64,000 nucleotides of DNA from Rhodospirillales bacterium (GTDB taxonomy: Bacteria > Pseudomonadota > Alphaproteobacteria > Rhodospirillales > Magnetospirillaceae), in assembly GCA_019455065.1 (NCBI GenBank), contig JACFNC010000003.1, positions 186,001 through 250,000 of the forward strand, read 5' to 3'. The position numbers and the translations under genes were made by a program. The notes beneath the pieces are model-generated. The model saw only the letters and a list, made by a program, of their open reading frames with translations, had not been told where the DNA came from and ran no database searches. Shown here in pieces: positions 8,114 to 17,066 of this stretch (position 1 is its first letter; each line of letters begins with the position of its first letter).

Positions 8114-9627
8114 GCTTGCGTCTCCTCTGCCGGGGTGCCCGCCAGTTCCTGGCGGATCACCCGTTTCAAAACCTTGCCCGAGGGATTGCGCGGCAGGGCG
8201 TCGCGCAGGACCAGGGTGCGCGGCACCTTGAAGCGGGCCAGATGCTTGCCGCAGTGTTCGACCAGTTCGTCGGCGGTGAGCCGCGTGCCCGGCTTGAGCA
8301 CGACCACCGCCACCGGGCGTTCTCCCCAGCGCTCGTCGGGAACGCCGACGACGGCGGCCTCCGACACCTGGGGCAGGGCGTAGATCACCCGCTCGACCTC
8401 GGACGAGGCGATGTTCTCGCCGCCCGAGATGATCATGTCCTTCTTGCGATCCGTCAGGTACAGGAAGCCCTCGGGGTCGAGATAGCCGACGTCGCCGGTG
8501 CGGAACCAGTCGCCGTGGTAGCTGGCCGCCGTCTTCGCCTCGTCCTTCCAGTAGCCGCGGGTGATGCGCGGACCGCGCAGGCAGATCTCGCCCTCGCTCA
8601 TGGCCGGCAGCGGGCGCCCCCCGTCGTCCATCACGGCGATGTCGGTGAGCGGCAGGACGCGGCCGGTCGAGCCGATCTTGTCGATTTCGCGGCCGGCCTC
8701 CATCATGGTGTCGCCGCTGCACGACTCGGTCAGGCCGTAGGCGTCGATGTAGCGGCCGTGGGTGAACACCGTGGTGAAGCCGCGGATACGGGACTCGGGG
8801 GTCTTCTCGCCGCCCCCGATGCACCACTTGAACGAGGTCAGGTCGCGTTTTGCGCCATCGGGATGCGCCAGGATGGCGTTCAGCATGACCGGCGCCATCC
8901 AGCCGCAGCTCAGCCGCTCGGTCTCGATGGCGGCCAGCGCCGCGCCGGCGTCGAAGTCGCGCAGCACGCACATCGTGCCGCCAACAAGCAGCAGCGCCAC
9001 GCCCGGAAGGTCGAAGGCGCCGACGTGGTAGAGCGGCCCGACCACCAGCAGTTTTTCGTCGCGCGTCAGGCCGAGGACGATGACGTGGTCGAGGCACTTC
9101 CAATAGAAGTTCTCGTAGTTGTGCATCACCCCCTTGGGGCGGTCGGTGGTGCCCGAGGTGTACATCAGGCGGAACATCTCGTCGGGCCGGCAGTGGGCCG
9201 CCTCGATGACCGGTGCGGCCCCCCCGCAGGCGCGGCGCATGTCGGCCTGGGCGGCCGCGTCGACGACCACCACCCGGTCGAGCCGGGGCGCGTTGGCGGC
9301 CAGCTCGGTGTCCACGAAGGCGATCTTGGCCCCGGCGTTGTCGGCGATGTAGGCCACCTCTTCGGGCGACAGGCGGAAGTTCACGGGCAGGAACACGGCC
9401 CCCAGATGGCTGACGGCGAGCGCGATCTCGATGAAGGCGGTGCTGTTCTTCATCAGCACCAGCACGACATCGCCGCGTCCGATGCCTTGGGCGCGCAGCA
9501 GGCCGGCCACCCGCGTGAGGCGGTCGTAGAGGTCGGCATAGGTCACCCGCTGCTCGCCGTAGATGATGGCGAGGCGTTCGGGGTGCGCGTGGGCATGATA
9601 GCGGATGGTGGCGCTAAGGGTGATCAT
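8110..9627 (-). CDS. AMP-forming acyl-CoA ligase
   Basis: 505 residues of the ANL superfamily. The phosphate loop YTSGTTDRPKGV, the adenine-binding YGLTES block, the hinge/TGD-type segment WFRTGDVGYLD, the SGGENI motif and the catalytic Lys region NPSGKVLKR are all present in the normal order. It activates a carboxylic acid to an acyl-CoA through an acyl-adenylate. The substrate is not set by the sequence alone, but the neighbours (acyl-CoA dehydrogenase, enoyl-CoA hydratase, 2-oxoacid dehydrogenase, MmgE/PrpD) suggest a small branched or dicarboxylic acid. It starts 19 bp after the acyl-CoA dehydrogenase stop and ends with ATGA coupling to the PrpD-like gene. Confidence 0.93.
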   Translation of the reverse strand: MITLSATIRYHAHAHPERLAIIYGEQRVTYADLYDRLTRVAGLLRAQGIGRGDVVLVLMKNSTAFIEIALAVSHLGAVFLPVNFRLSPEEVAYIADNAGAKIAFVDTELAANAPRLDRVVVVDAAAQADMRRACGGAAPVIEAAHCRPDEMFRLMYTSGTTDRPKGVMHNYENFYWKCLDHVIVLGLTRDEKLLVVGPLYHVGAFDLPGVALLLVGGTMCVLRDFDAGAALAAIETERLSCGWMAPVMLNAILAHPDGAKRDLTSFKWCIGGGEKTPESRIRGFTTVFTHGRYIDAYGLTESCSGDTMMEAGREIDKIGSTGRVLPLTDIAVMDDGGRPLPAMSEGEICLRGPRITRGYWKDEAKTAASYHGDWFRTGDVGYLDPEGFLYLTDRKKDMIISGGENIASSEVERVIYALPQVSEAAVVGVPDERWGERPVAVVVLKPGTRLTADELVEHCGKHLARFKVPRTLVLRDALPRNPSGKVLKRVIRQELAGTPAEETQA

Positions 9628-9646
9628 GACCTGCCCTCCTTGCCGG

Positions 9647-10819
9647 TCAGTAGGATCGCGGCATGCCGAGGTCGTGCATGGCGATGAAGTTCAGGGCCAT
9701 TTCCTCGGAGACCGGCGCGAACCGGAACAGCCGCGCGTCGCGCCACAGGCGTTCGACATGGAACTCCTTGGAAAAGCCCATCCCGCCCATGGCCTGCATC
9801 GAGCGCTCGGTGGCCGCCGACGCCGCCTGCGCGGCCAGCAGCTTGGCCTGGTTGGCCTCGCTGCCATAGGGCTGGCCGGCGTCGAACGATGCGGCCGCCT
9901 TGTAATTCAGCAGGGCGGCGGCTTCGTTGAGGGCGTGGGTCTGGGCGAAGGGGAACTGGATGCCCTGATAGGACCCCACCGGGCGGTTGGCGAACACCTT
10001 GCGCTCGTTGGCGTAGGCGACGCCCAGCTTGATCGCCAGCCGCGACGTGCCGACCAGGCCGGCGGTGGTGACGATGCGCTCGGTGTTCAGCACGTCGAGC
10101 AGCTCGTACCAGCCGTTGTCGAGGGTGCCCACGAGTTCCTCGCCCTCGACGCGGACGTCATCGAAAAAGACGCTCGACGAGGGCAGGGTGTTGGTGCCCA
10201 CCTTGTCGATTGCGGTGTGGTCGACGCCCGCTCGGTCGACGTCGATCAGAAACAGCGAAATGCCTTCGGTGCGACGGCGCACCTCGTCGCTGCGCTTGGT
10301 GCGGGCGACGACCAGCATCTTCTTCGCCTGCGGTACGGCGGTGATCCAGATCTTGCGCCCGTTGAGGCGCCAGCCGTTGCCGTCGGCGCGGGCGAAGGTG
10401 CGCAATTCGAGGCTGTTGGTGCCGGCATCGGGCTCGGTCAGGGCCATGCAGCAGGTGATTTCGCCGCTGATCAGTTTGGGCAGGAAATCGGCCTTCATCG
10501 CCGGGCTGCCGAAGCGCGACACGGCGACGCCGCCGAAAATGGGATTGACCATGAAGAGCTGGCCGACTGTCGAGCCGGCCCCGGCTTCGGCCAGTTGCTC
10601 GACGACCATCGCCATCTCCAGCATCCCCAGGCCGGCGCCGCCGTACTCGGTGGGCAGGGCGATGCCGCACAGCCCGGCGTCGCAGATCTCCTGCCAGCAG
10701 GCGGCCGGATAGGCCTTCTCGGCGTCGAGCGCCCGCCAGTAGTCGAGGCCGTATTTCTCGCCGACGCGGCGGGCGGTCTCCTTGATCATGCGTTGTTCTT
10801 CGGTGATGGCGAAATCCAT
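9647..10819 (-). CDS. Acyl-CoA dehydrogenase
   Basis: 390 residues with the usual three-part fold. FAD/substrate signatures are visible (ALTEPDAGTNS; the C-terminal QAMGGMGFSKE). The catalytic Glu of medium-chain enzymes (YEGT motif) is absent at its C-terminal place, whereas LNTERI in the middle of the protein carries a Glu at the helix-G position used by isovaleryl-CoA and long-chain enzymes. This fits oxidation of a short branched acyl-CoA, though that is inference. It forms the oxidation step between the ligase and the enoyl-CoA hydratase of the same operon. The upstream E2 gene ends 10 bp before its start. Confidence 0.92.
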   Translation of the reverse strand: MDFAITEEQRMIKETARRVGEKYGLDYWRALDAEKAYPAACWQEICDAGLCGIALPTEYGGAGLGMLEMAMVVEQLAEAGAGSTVGQLFMVNPIFGGVAVSRFGSPAMKADFLPKLISGEITCCMALTEPDAGTNSLELRTFARADGNGWRLNGRKIWITAVPQAKKMLVVARTKRSDEVRRRTEGISLFLIDVDRAGVDHTAIDKVGTNTLPSSSVFFDDVRVEGEELVGTLDNGWYELLDVLNTERIVTTAGLVGTSRLAIKLGVAYANERKVFANRPVGSYQGIQFPFAQTHALNEAAALLNYKAAASFDAGQPYGSEANQAKLLAAQAASAATERSMQAMGGMGFSKEFHVERLWRDARLFRFAPVSEEMALNFIAMHDLGMPRSY

Positions 10820-10829
10820 GACGGCAACC

Positions 10830-12032
10830 TCAGACAGGGGGGGCGACGAGACGCAGCGGCGCCTCGATGAGGGAGACGATGCGCCCGAGCAGGGCGGCGC
10901 CGTCGGTGCCGTTGAGCACGCGATGGTCGCAGGCCAGCACCAGCCCCAGCTCGCGCTTCAGGAGCGGCTTGCCGTCGGCATCCGGGCGGAACACGTCGCG
11001 CACCCGCCCCACGCCCAGAATCGCCGCCTGGCCGGGATTGACGATCGGCGTGAGATAGGTGACGGGATGCCGGCCGACATTTGAGACGGTCAACGCGCCG
11101 CCGCCGCCGTCCTCGGGCAGCGGGCGGCCGGCGCGGGCGCGTTCGATCAAGGGTTCGGCACGGCCGGCGATCTGGGCCACGCCCAGGCGTCCGGCGCCGC
11201 GCAGCACGGGGGCGAACAGGCCGCGCTCGCCGTCCACGGCGACGCCGACATCCGTTCCGCCGAGCCGGCGAACGCCGCCCTCAGCCCAGACCTTGTCGAA
11301 CTCGGGCAATTCCGCGAGGGCGCGTCCGGTGGCCGCCAGCAGCCAATGCGTCAACGTCAGTCTCGGGCAGTCGGGCAGGGCACGCAGGCGCTCCTGCAGG
11401 GCGAGCAGTTCGCTTACCTCGGCCTCGGTGGCCAGATAGAAGTGCGGGATTTCCTGCTTGGCCGCGGTCATACGCCGCGCCACCGCCGCCTGCACGTGGG
11501 ACAGGGCCTCAACGGGCCCCGCCCCGGCGGGGACCGGCGCCGGTTCGACGGGGCGCGGCTCGGCGGAGGCAGAAGCGTGGCGCACGTCGGCGGCCTTGAT
11601 CCGGCCTCGCGGGCCGCTGCCCCTCACCGTCGCGAGGTCGACACCGAATTCCCGCGCCAGGCGGCGCGCCAGTGGTGTCGCGATGTGGCGCCCCGATTGC
11701 GGCGCCGGCGCCGAAGGAGCGGGTGGGGGTGCGGGGGACCGCGCGGCGGGGACCGGGGCGGCCGCGGGCTTGGGCGGCGGAGCCGAGCCCTCATCCCGCC
11801 AGCGGGCGAGCACTGTTCCCACCGGCACGGTGGCCCCGATATCGACCAGGATTTCCCCGATCACGCCCGAGCGCGGGGCCTCGACCTCGTTCGCGATCTT
11901 GTCGGTCTCGACGACGAACAGCACGTCGCCTTCGGCGACCTGCTGCCCCGGCTGCGCCTTCCACTCCACGACCACCCCCTCGGTCATGGTCAGGCCGAGC
12001 TTCGGCATGACGATCTGGGCGGCCGCGGTCAC
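10830..12032 (-). CDS. 2-oxoacid dehydrogenase E2 (dihydrolipoamide acyltransferase)
   Basis: 400 residues with a probable GTG start (GTG ACC GCG). One lipoyl domain (about 5-80) has its lipoyl-lysine K45 in VETDKIA. A Pro/Ala-rich linker leads to a peripheral-subunit-binding domain (about 115-150, with ATPLARRLAREFG and the GPRGRI turn). The acyltransferase core follows and ends with the catalytic His in DHRVLNGTDGA. It takes the acyl group from the E1 pair encoded upstream and passes it to CoA. No dihydrolipoamide dehydrogenase (E3) gene is in the operon, so E3 must be borrowed from another complex. Sequence style is nearer acetoin-dehydrogenase E2 than the pyruvate complex, but this was judged by eye. 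Confidence 0.92.
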   Translation of the reverse strand: MTAAAQIVMPKLGLTMTEGVVVEWKAQPGQQVAEGDVLFVVETDKIANEVEAPRSGVIGEILVDIGATVPVGTVLARWRDEGSAPPPKPAAAPVPAARSPAPPPAPSAPAPQSGRHIATPLARRLAREFGVDLATVRGSGPRGRIKAADVRHASASAEPRPVEPAPVPAGAGPVEALSHVQAAVARRMTAAKQEIPHFYLATEAEVSELLALQERLRALPDCPRLTLTHWLLAATGRALAELPEFDKVWAEGGVRRLGGTDVGVAVDGERGLFAPVLRGAGRLGVAQIAGRAEPLIERARAGRPLPEDGGGGALTVSNVGRHPVTYLTPIVNPGQAAILGVGRVRDVFRPDADGKPLLKRELGLVLACDHRVLNGTDGAALLGRIVSLIEAPLRLVAPPV

Positions 12033-12035
12033 GGC

Positions 12036-12821
12036 CTAGCGCCCCTGAAAGTCCGCGCTGCGCTTCTCGAGGAAGGCGCGGCAGCCTTCATGCGCGTCCT
12101 GCGAATCCAGGACCAGCCCGATCATCGCCTGTTCGTAGGGCAGGGCGGCCGACAGCGGCATGTCGCCGCCGTCACGCAGGGTGCGCTTGAGCAGCTTGAG
12201 GACCAGCGGCGACTTGGCTGCGATCTTTTCGGCCAGGGCCAGCGCCTCATCCATCAAGCTGGCCCGCGGGACCACGCGGTTTGCGAGGCCAATGGATACG
12301 GCCTCCTCGGCGGATATATGGTCGCCCGCGAACATGATTTCCTTGGCGCGGCATAGCGGCACCTGGCGGATGATGCGCTGGGTGCCGCCGGCGCCCGGGA
12401 AAAGGCCGAGCGTGATTTCCGGCAAACCGAGTCGCGCATTGTCGGCGAGGATGCGGATGTCGAGGGCGAGAACAAGCTCGGTGCCGCCACCCAGCGCCCA
12501 GCCGTTTACCGCCGCGATGGTGGGCTTGTCGCAGGTTTCGTAGCGCCGGAAGACGCGATGGATGACCTCGGCGAACTCCTGGTAATGCTGGAGACCTTGC
12601 CGGGAATCCAGATCGGCGATGTCGCCGCCGGCGACGAAGGCGCGCTCGCCGGTGCCGGTCACGACGATGACCCGGACCGCGTCGTCGGCCTCCATCCGCC
12701 CCAGCGCCTCTTCCATGGCCAGCATGGTCGGCACGTCGATGGCGTTCAAAACCTTCGGCCGGTTGATGGTGATGATGCCGATGCGGCCGCGGGTTTCTGT
12801 CAGGATCGAGGGTTCGCTCAT
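12036..12821 (-). CDS. Enoyl-CoA hydratase/isomerase (crotonase family)
   Basis: 261 residues from ATG 12821. Both catalytic glutamates of true hydratases are present, in GGGTELVLALD and LPEITLG, together with the oxyanion-hole block FVAGGDIADL and the FPGAGGTQR motif. It would hydrate a 2-enoyl-CoA made by the acyl-CoA dehydrogenase of the same operon. Its place between E1beta and E2 of a 2-oxoacid dehydrogenase is unusual; those genes are normally contiguous. It starts 11 bp after the E1beta stop and ends 3 bp before the E2 start, so it is clearly part of the transcript. Confidence 0.93.
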   Translation of the reverse strand: MSEPSILTETRGRIGIITINRPKVLNAIDVPTMLAMEEALGRMEADDAVRVIVVTGTGERAFVAGGDIADLDSRQGLQHYQEFAEVIHRVFRRYETCDKPTIAAVNGWALGGGTELVLALDIRILADNARLGLPEITLGLFPGAGGTQRIIRQVPLCRAKEIMFAGDHISAEEAVSIGLANRVVPRASLMDEALALAEKIAAKSPLVLKLLKRTLRDGGDMPLSAALPYEQAMIGLVLDSQDAHEGCRAFLEKRSADFQGR

Positions 12822-12832
12822 CTGTTTTTCCT

Positions 12833-13807
12833 CTATTCCAGGGTGCGGCGCACGGCGGCGGCCACCTGGGCGGCGCCGGGCAGGTAGGCGGCCTCGACAT
12901 TGGGGGCGAACGCCACCGGCATGAACGGCGCGCCGACCCGCACGATGGGGGCGTCGAGTTCGTCGAATCCGACGTCGGCCATGCGCGCCGCGATCTCGGC
13001 GCCCACCCCGAACGCCTCGACGGCCTCGTGAACGACGACCAGCCGGTGGGTCTTCGCCAGCGAGGCGAGCACGCCGGCCTCGTCCCACGGCTGGATGCTG
13101 CGCAGGTCGAGCACCTCGGCCGACACGCCGTCGGCGGCCAAGGCATCGGCGGCGGTCAGGGCGGTGCCGACGGCGGCTCCGTAGGCCACGACGGTGACGT
13201 CCGCGCCCTCGCGGGCCACGCGCAGCCGGCCCAGCGGGATCGGTCCCGCGTTCTCCGGCAGGTCCCCCTTGGCGGCGTACAGCGACTTGTTCTCGACGAA
13301 GATGACGGGGTCGGGGTGGTCGATGGCGGTGCGCAGAAGGCCGTAGGCGTCGGCGGCGTTGCTCGGGCAGACGACGCGCAAGCCCGGAATGTGGGCGAAC
13401 CACGCCTCCAGGCATTGCGAGTGCTGCGGCCCGGCGCCGACGCCCGCGCCGTGGGGCGTGCGCAGGACCATCGGCACCGAACACTGGCCGCCGAACATGA
13501 ACCGCGCCTTGGCCGCCTGGTTGACGATGGCGTCCATGGCGATGCCGCAGAAGTCCATGAACATGATCTCGACGACCGGCTTGAGGCCGCCGATGGCGGC
13601 GCCGACGGCGGCACCGACGATGGTCGCCTCGGAGATCGGCGTGTCGCGCACCCGCTCAGGCCCGAACGCGTCGAGCAGGCCACGCGTCACACCGAAGGGA
13701 CCGCCCGGAACCGCCACGTCCTCGCCGAACAGAACCACGTCGGGGTCGTCGCGCATAGCGTCGGCAAGTGCCTGGCCGATCGCCTTTCCGAACCGGGTTT
13801 CAGCCAT
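12833..13807 (-). CDS. 2-oxoacid dehydrogenase E1 beta subunit
   Basis: 324 residues from the ATG at 13807 (MAETRFGKAI), which gives the normal length of the family. It has the transketolase pyrimidine-binding domain (GEDVAVPGGPFGVTRGL, PISEATIVGAAVGAA) and the C-terminal transketolase domain. It pairs with the alpha subunit to form the thiamine-diphosphate-dependent decarboxylase of an acetoin/branched-chain/pyruvate-type complex. Its start overlaps the alpha subunit stop by 8 bp, a layout typical of obligate E1 heterotetramers. Confidence 0.94.
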   Translation of the reverse strand: MAETRFGKAIGQALADAMRDDPDVVLFGEDVAVPGGPFGVTRGLLDAFGPERVRDTPISEATIVGAAVGAAIGGLKPVVEIMFMDFCGIAMDAIVNQAAKARFMFGGQCSVPMVLRTPHGAGVGAGPQHSQCLEAWFAHIPGLRVVCPSNAADAYGLLRTAIDHPDPVIFVENKSLYAAKGDLPENAGPIPLGRLRVAREGADVTVVAYGAAVGTALTAADALAADGVSAEVLDLRSIQPWDEAGVLASLAKTHRLVVVHEAVEAFGVGAEIAARMADVGFDELDAPIVRVGAPFMPVAFAPNVEAAYLPGAAQVAAAVRRTLE

Positions 13808-14792
13808 GGGCGGCCTCGCAGGGCGAATAGACGTCGGCCCGGGCGCGGGCGATATCGGGTTCCGTTCCGGCGCGCGCAGCGGCCACCGCCGCCGCGATGC
13901 GGTCCTCGACCTCGGCAGTGACCTTTGCGACGTCGTCCGCACCAAGCTTCGCGGCGCAGCGTCGCAACGGGTCGTGGTTGGGGAGCGTTTCGAGGTCCGC
14001 GGGATCGCGATAGCGCTGGGGATCGCCCTCGTAGTGGCCGTGAACCCGGTTGGTGACGCAGCGCAGTACCTGCGGACAGCCGTCCCGCGCCGCCGCGACC
14101 ACCTTGGATGCGGCGCGCGCCACCGCGGCCACGTCGTTGCCGTCGACCGTGGCGGCGTCGATCCCGAAGGCCCCCGCCAGGGCGATCAGGTCGCCGGTGA
14201 ACTGGCGCGAGGTCGGCGAAAACTCGCCCCAGCCGTTGTCCTCGCACACGAAAAGCATGGGAAGGTGCCAGAGGGCGGCCAGGTTCAGCGTTTCATGCAG
14301 GGTGCCCTCGGCCATCGCCCCGTCGCCGAAGAAGGCGACGGCGACGCCGCCGGTGCGGCGCACCTGATGGGCGAGGGCGCTGCCGGCGGCGATGGGCAGG
14401 CCCGCGCCGACGATGCCGTTGGCGCCCAGCATGCCGACGCCCATGTCGGCGATGTGCATCGAGCCGCCACGGCCGCCGCATACGCCCTCGGCCCGGCCCA
14501 TGACTTCGAGGAAGAACCTCTCGAGGTCGAGACCTTTGGCCAGCGCGTGGCCGTGCCCGCGATGATTGGAGGCAAGGGTGTCTTCGAGGCGCAGCGCGGC
14601 GCACACGCCGACCGGCACCGCCTCCTGCCCGATGCTGAGATGGATGAAGCCCGGCACCTCGCCGTCGGCGAACATCTGCGACAGCCGCTCTTCGGCCCGC
14701 CGCACGATCAGCATGCGCCGGTAAAGCTCCAAGAGTTCAACGTCGCGGTCGGCGGCGGACGCGGCGTCCCCGCCTTTTGCATTCCTGGCCAC
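13800..14792 (-). CDS. 2-oxoacid dehydrogenase E1 alpha subunit
   Basis: About 330 residues. The thiamine diphosphate/Mg site is clear (GDGAMAEGTLHETLNLA followed by EDNGW), as is the GGRGGSMH block typical of E1 alpha chains. The start is uncertain: GTG at 14792 sits just behind a GGAGGGGAG run and is preferred here, while an in-frame TTG at 14804 has no SD of its own. This is the promoter-proximal gene of the seven-gene minus-strand operon that runs down to 6737. The presence of the decarboxylating complex implies that the degraded compound passes through a 2-oxoacid. Which 2-oxoacid cannot be told from sequence. Confidence 0.92.
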   Translation of the reverse strand: MARNAKGGDAASAADRDVELLELYRRMLIVRRAEERLSQMFADGEVPGFIHLSIGQEAVPVGVCAALRLEDTLASNHRGHGHALAKGLDLERFFLEVMGRAEGVCGGRGGSMHIADMGVGMLGANGIVGAGLPIAAGSALAHQVRRTGGVAVAFFGDGAMAEGTLHETLNLAALWHLPMLFVCEDNGWGEFSPTSRQFTGDLIALAGAFGIDAATVDGNDVAAVARAASKVVAAARDGCPQVLRCVTNRVHGHYEGDPQRYRDPADLETLPNHDPLRRCAAKLGADDVAKVTAEVEDRIAAAVAAARAGTEPDIARARADVYSPCEAAHG

Positions 14793-15083
14793 CTCCCCTC
14801 CCAATTCTTGTGGTTTGCCGGTCGCGCCGACGTGCCAAGGTCTTCAGGTGTAAGGGGATTGTTGGCACAGTTGGAAAGGCCGCGCCAACACCGTCTCCTT
14901 ATGCGAGCCATCGGAAAAATTTACGGGAACGCGGAAAGGGCCAAATGAAAGCGGTGGAGCCGGACCATCACGAAAGGCGATTGCAACCATAAGATATTCC
15001 GCCTACCGCGTTTCGGGTGGCCAAGGCTAACTTGACCGCGAACATTCATTGCCCTTGTGCCACTCCCGTCCGGAGGTCCCGCC

Positions 15084-15908
15084 ATTTCCGCCGATACGCT
15101 CTATTGGTTGTCGTTCGCCGTGAAGCTGGTGCTGACGGCGGGGATCGTCGTTTCCGCCTCGGTGGTCGTCGAGCGTGCGGGGCCGCTGATCGGCGCGCTG
15201 GTCGTCACACTGCCGGTGACGGTATGGCCGGCCTACGTCTTCCTGGCTCTCGACCACGACGCCGCCTATCTCGCCGCCAGTGGCAAGAGCGGGCTGGCGG
15301 TGACCGCCGTGAGTGCCGCGTTCATGCTGGTCTATCTCGTGCTTGCGCAGCGCCTGGGGGCGCTCGTCAGCGTCATTCCCGCCGTCGCCTGCTGGATCGG
15401 TCTGGCGTGGTTCGTGCGGGGCGTCGAATGGACCGTCGCCGAGGCGGCGTTGCTCAATGCCGTGGCGTTCGCGATTGCGATAAGGCTGAGCGGCAGATTT
15501 CGCGACGTCAAGGTGCCGAAGATCGCGCGGCAGTGGTACGAACTGCCGTTGCGTACGGCCCTGGTGTGCGCGCTGATGGGCGCGGTGCTCGTGCTCAGCA
15601 ATGTGGCCGGGCCCACCGCGACCGGGATGATCGCGGTCTATCCGATCTCGACCACCTGCACCATGCTGATCCTGCATACGCGCATCGGCGGCCGGCCGAG
15701 CGCGGCCGTCATCGCCAACGGCCTGTGGGGCATGGTCGGCTTGGCCGGCGGCCTGTTCGCGTTGACGGTGACCGTCGAGCCGTTCGGGGAAGTGGTGGCG
15801 CTTGCGTTGACCCTGCTGGTGCCGATCGCCTGGAACATGTCGGTGTGGTACACGCGCCAGCGGGCCGCCCGCGCGCTGGCGGGCGCCGAAGCCGTCTCGT
15901 CGCGCTGA
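15084..15908 (+). CDS. Multi-pass inner-membrane protein of unknown function, probable ATT start
   Basis: About 274 residues with eight or so hydrophobic helices and almost no soluble domain. Short polar loops carry RQRAAR near the C-terminus. No family was recognised with certainty; a transporter or lipid-associated role is possible. The start is odd: a perfect GGAGGT (15072-15077) lies 6 nt before an in-frame ATT (15084), whereas the in-frame GTG at 15057 has no SD. I therefore place the start at the ATT. The gene is divergent from the dehydrogenase operon across about 290 bp, which holds a GTTGGC...GCCAAC inverted pair near 14873-14900. It converges with the old yellow enzyme gene, 15 bp away. 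Confidence 0.7.
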   Translation: MSADTLYWLSFAVKLVLTAGIVVSASVVVERAGPLIGALVVTLPVTVWPAYVFLALDHDAAYLAASGKSGLAVTAVSAAFMLVYLVLAQRLGALVSVIPAVACWIGLAWFVRGVEWTVAEAALLNAVAFAIAIRLSGRFRDVKVPKIARQWYELPLRTALVCALMGAVLVLSNVAGPTATGMIAVYPISTTCTMLILHTRIGGRPSAAVIANGLWGMVGLAGGLFALTVTVEPFGEVVALALTLLVPIAWNMSVWYTRQRAARALAGAEAVSSR

Positions 15909-15923
15909 AGGCCGCCCCGCGCC

Positions 15924-17066
15924 TTATCGGGCCGGGGTCTTGCCGGGCATCGTGCGGGCGCGACGGTCGAGCCACCATCCGTACTGCTCCGGCCACGAGG
16001 CAAAGTTGCCCCCATGGCCCAGGGTCCGTTCCGCGTGGAGCGGCCAGTGCGGATCGAACAGCGCTTCGCGCCCGATGGCGATCAGGTCGGCGGCGCCCGA
16101 CTGAAGGATCTCCTCCGCCTGCTCGGCCTCGGTTATCAGACCCACCGCCATGGTCGCGATGCCGGCGTCTTGTCGTATCCGCGCCGCGAAGGGCACCTGG
16201 AAGCCGGGTCCCCGCGGCAGGCGAGCGGCGGTGGCCGGCCCGGTCAGCCCGCCCGAGGAACAGTCCATGACGTCGATACCGCGCGCCCTGAGTTCGCGTG
16301 CCAAGGTCACCGATTCCTCGAGCGTCCAGCCGCCCTCGACGCCGTCGACCGCGGAAACCCGGAAGAACACCGGCTTGTCATCCGGCCATGCCGCCCGCAC
16401 CGTCTCGGCCACCTCCAACGGGAAGCGCATCCGCCCCGCGAGGTCGCCGCCGTAGCCGTCGTTCCGGCGGTTCGACAGCGGCGACAGGAACTGGTGCAGG
16501 AGGTAGCCGTGAGCGCCATGCACCTCGGCCACCTCGAAGCCAGCCTCCAGGGCCCGTAGCGCGGCGCGCCGGAAGCACTCGCGGATGTCCCCGATCTCGT
16601 CGACCGACAGGGCGGTGGGCATCAGCCATCCCGCATCCATTGGCAGTGGGCTCGGCGCGACCACCGGCCAGGGATGGTCGCCGCGCGCCAGATCGTCCGC
16701 AGTCAACGGCCCGTTGCCGTACCAGGGCCGCTGCATGCTCGCTTTGCGCCCGGCATGCGAAATCTGTATGGCGGGCACCGCGCCGTGCCGTCGCAGAAAG
16801 TCCGCGATGCGGCGCAGCGGCGCGACCTGCCGGTCCTCCCACAGGCCGATGTCGCCGTGGGTGATCCGGCCGTTGGGATGCACCGCAATGGCCTCGGAAA
16901 ATATCATGCCCGCCCCGCCCAGGGCGAACTGGCCGAGATGGACGAGGTGAAAGTCCTCGGCCATGCCGTCCGTGGCCGAGTACTGGCACATCGGTGAGAT
17001 GACCACGCGGTTGCGCAGCGTCACGCCGCGGATCGTCATGGGTGACAGCAGCATGGTTTCGCTCAT
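15924..17066 (-). CDS. Old yellow enzyme / NADH:flavin oxidoreductase
   Basis: 380 residues, FMN-binding TIM barrel. Family blocks are complete: PMCQYSA near the N-terminus, QISHAGRKA, the active-site segment VAEVHGAHGYLLHQFLSP with the two catalytic histidine-region residues, YGGDLAGRMRFPLEV, and the C-terminal IAIGREALFDPHW. The N-terminal MCQYSA segment is like the thermophilic-like YqjM/xenobiotic reductase branch. It reduces activated C=C bonds of enones or enoates with NAD(P)H. It is the last gene of the kinase-ACAD-SurE operon; its ATG overlaps the SurE TGA (ATGA), so a role on an unsaturated intermediate of that pathway is plausible. Confidence 0.93.
   Translation of the reverse strand: MSETMLLSPMTIRGVTLRNRVVISPMCQYSATDGMAEDFHLVHLGQFALGGAGMIFSEAIAVHPNGRITHGDIGLWEDRQVAPLRRIADFLRRHGAVPAIQISHAGRKASMQRPWYGNGPLTADDLARGDHPWPVVAPSPLPMDAGWLMPTALSVDEIGDIRECFRRAALRALEAGFEVAEVHGAHGYLLHQFLSPLSNRRNDGYGGDLAGRMRFPLEVAETVRAAWPDDKPVFFRVSAVDGVEGGWTLEESVTLARELRARGIDVMDCSSGGLTGPATAARLPRGPGFQVPFAARIRQDAGIATMAVGLITEAEQAEEILQSGAADLIAIGREALFDPHWPLHAERTLGHGGNFASWPEQYGWWLDRRARTMPGKTPAR

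Noticed and set aside
14834-14850. Sigma-54-like TGGCACG on the minus strand upstream of the E1 alpha gene
   Set aside because: The -24 half matches but the -12 element (TTGC) is missing at the right spacing.
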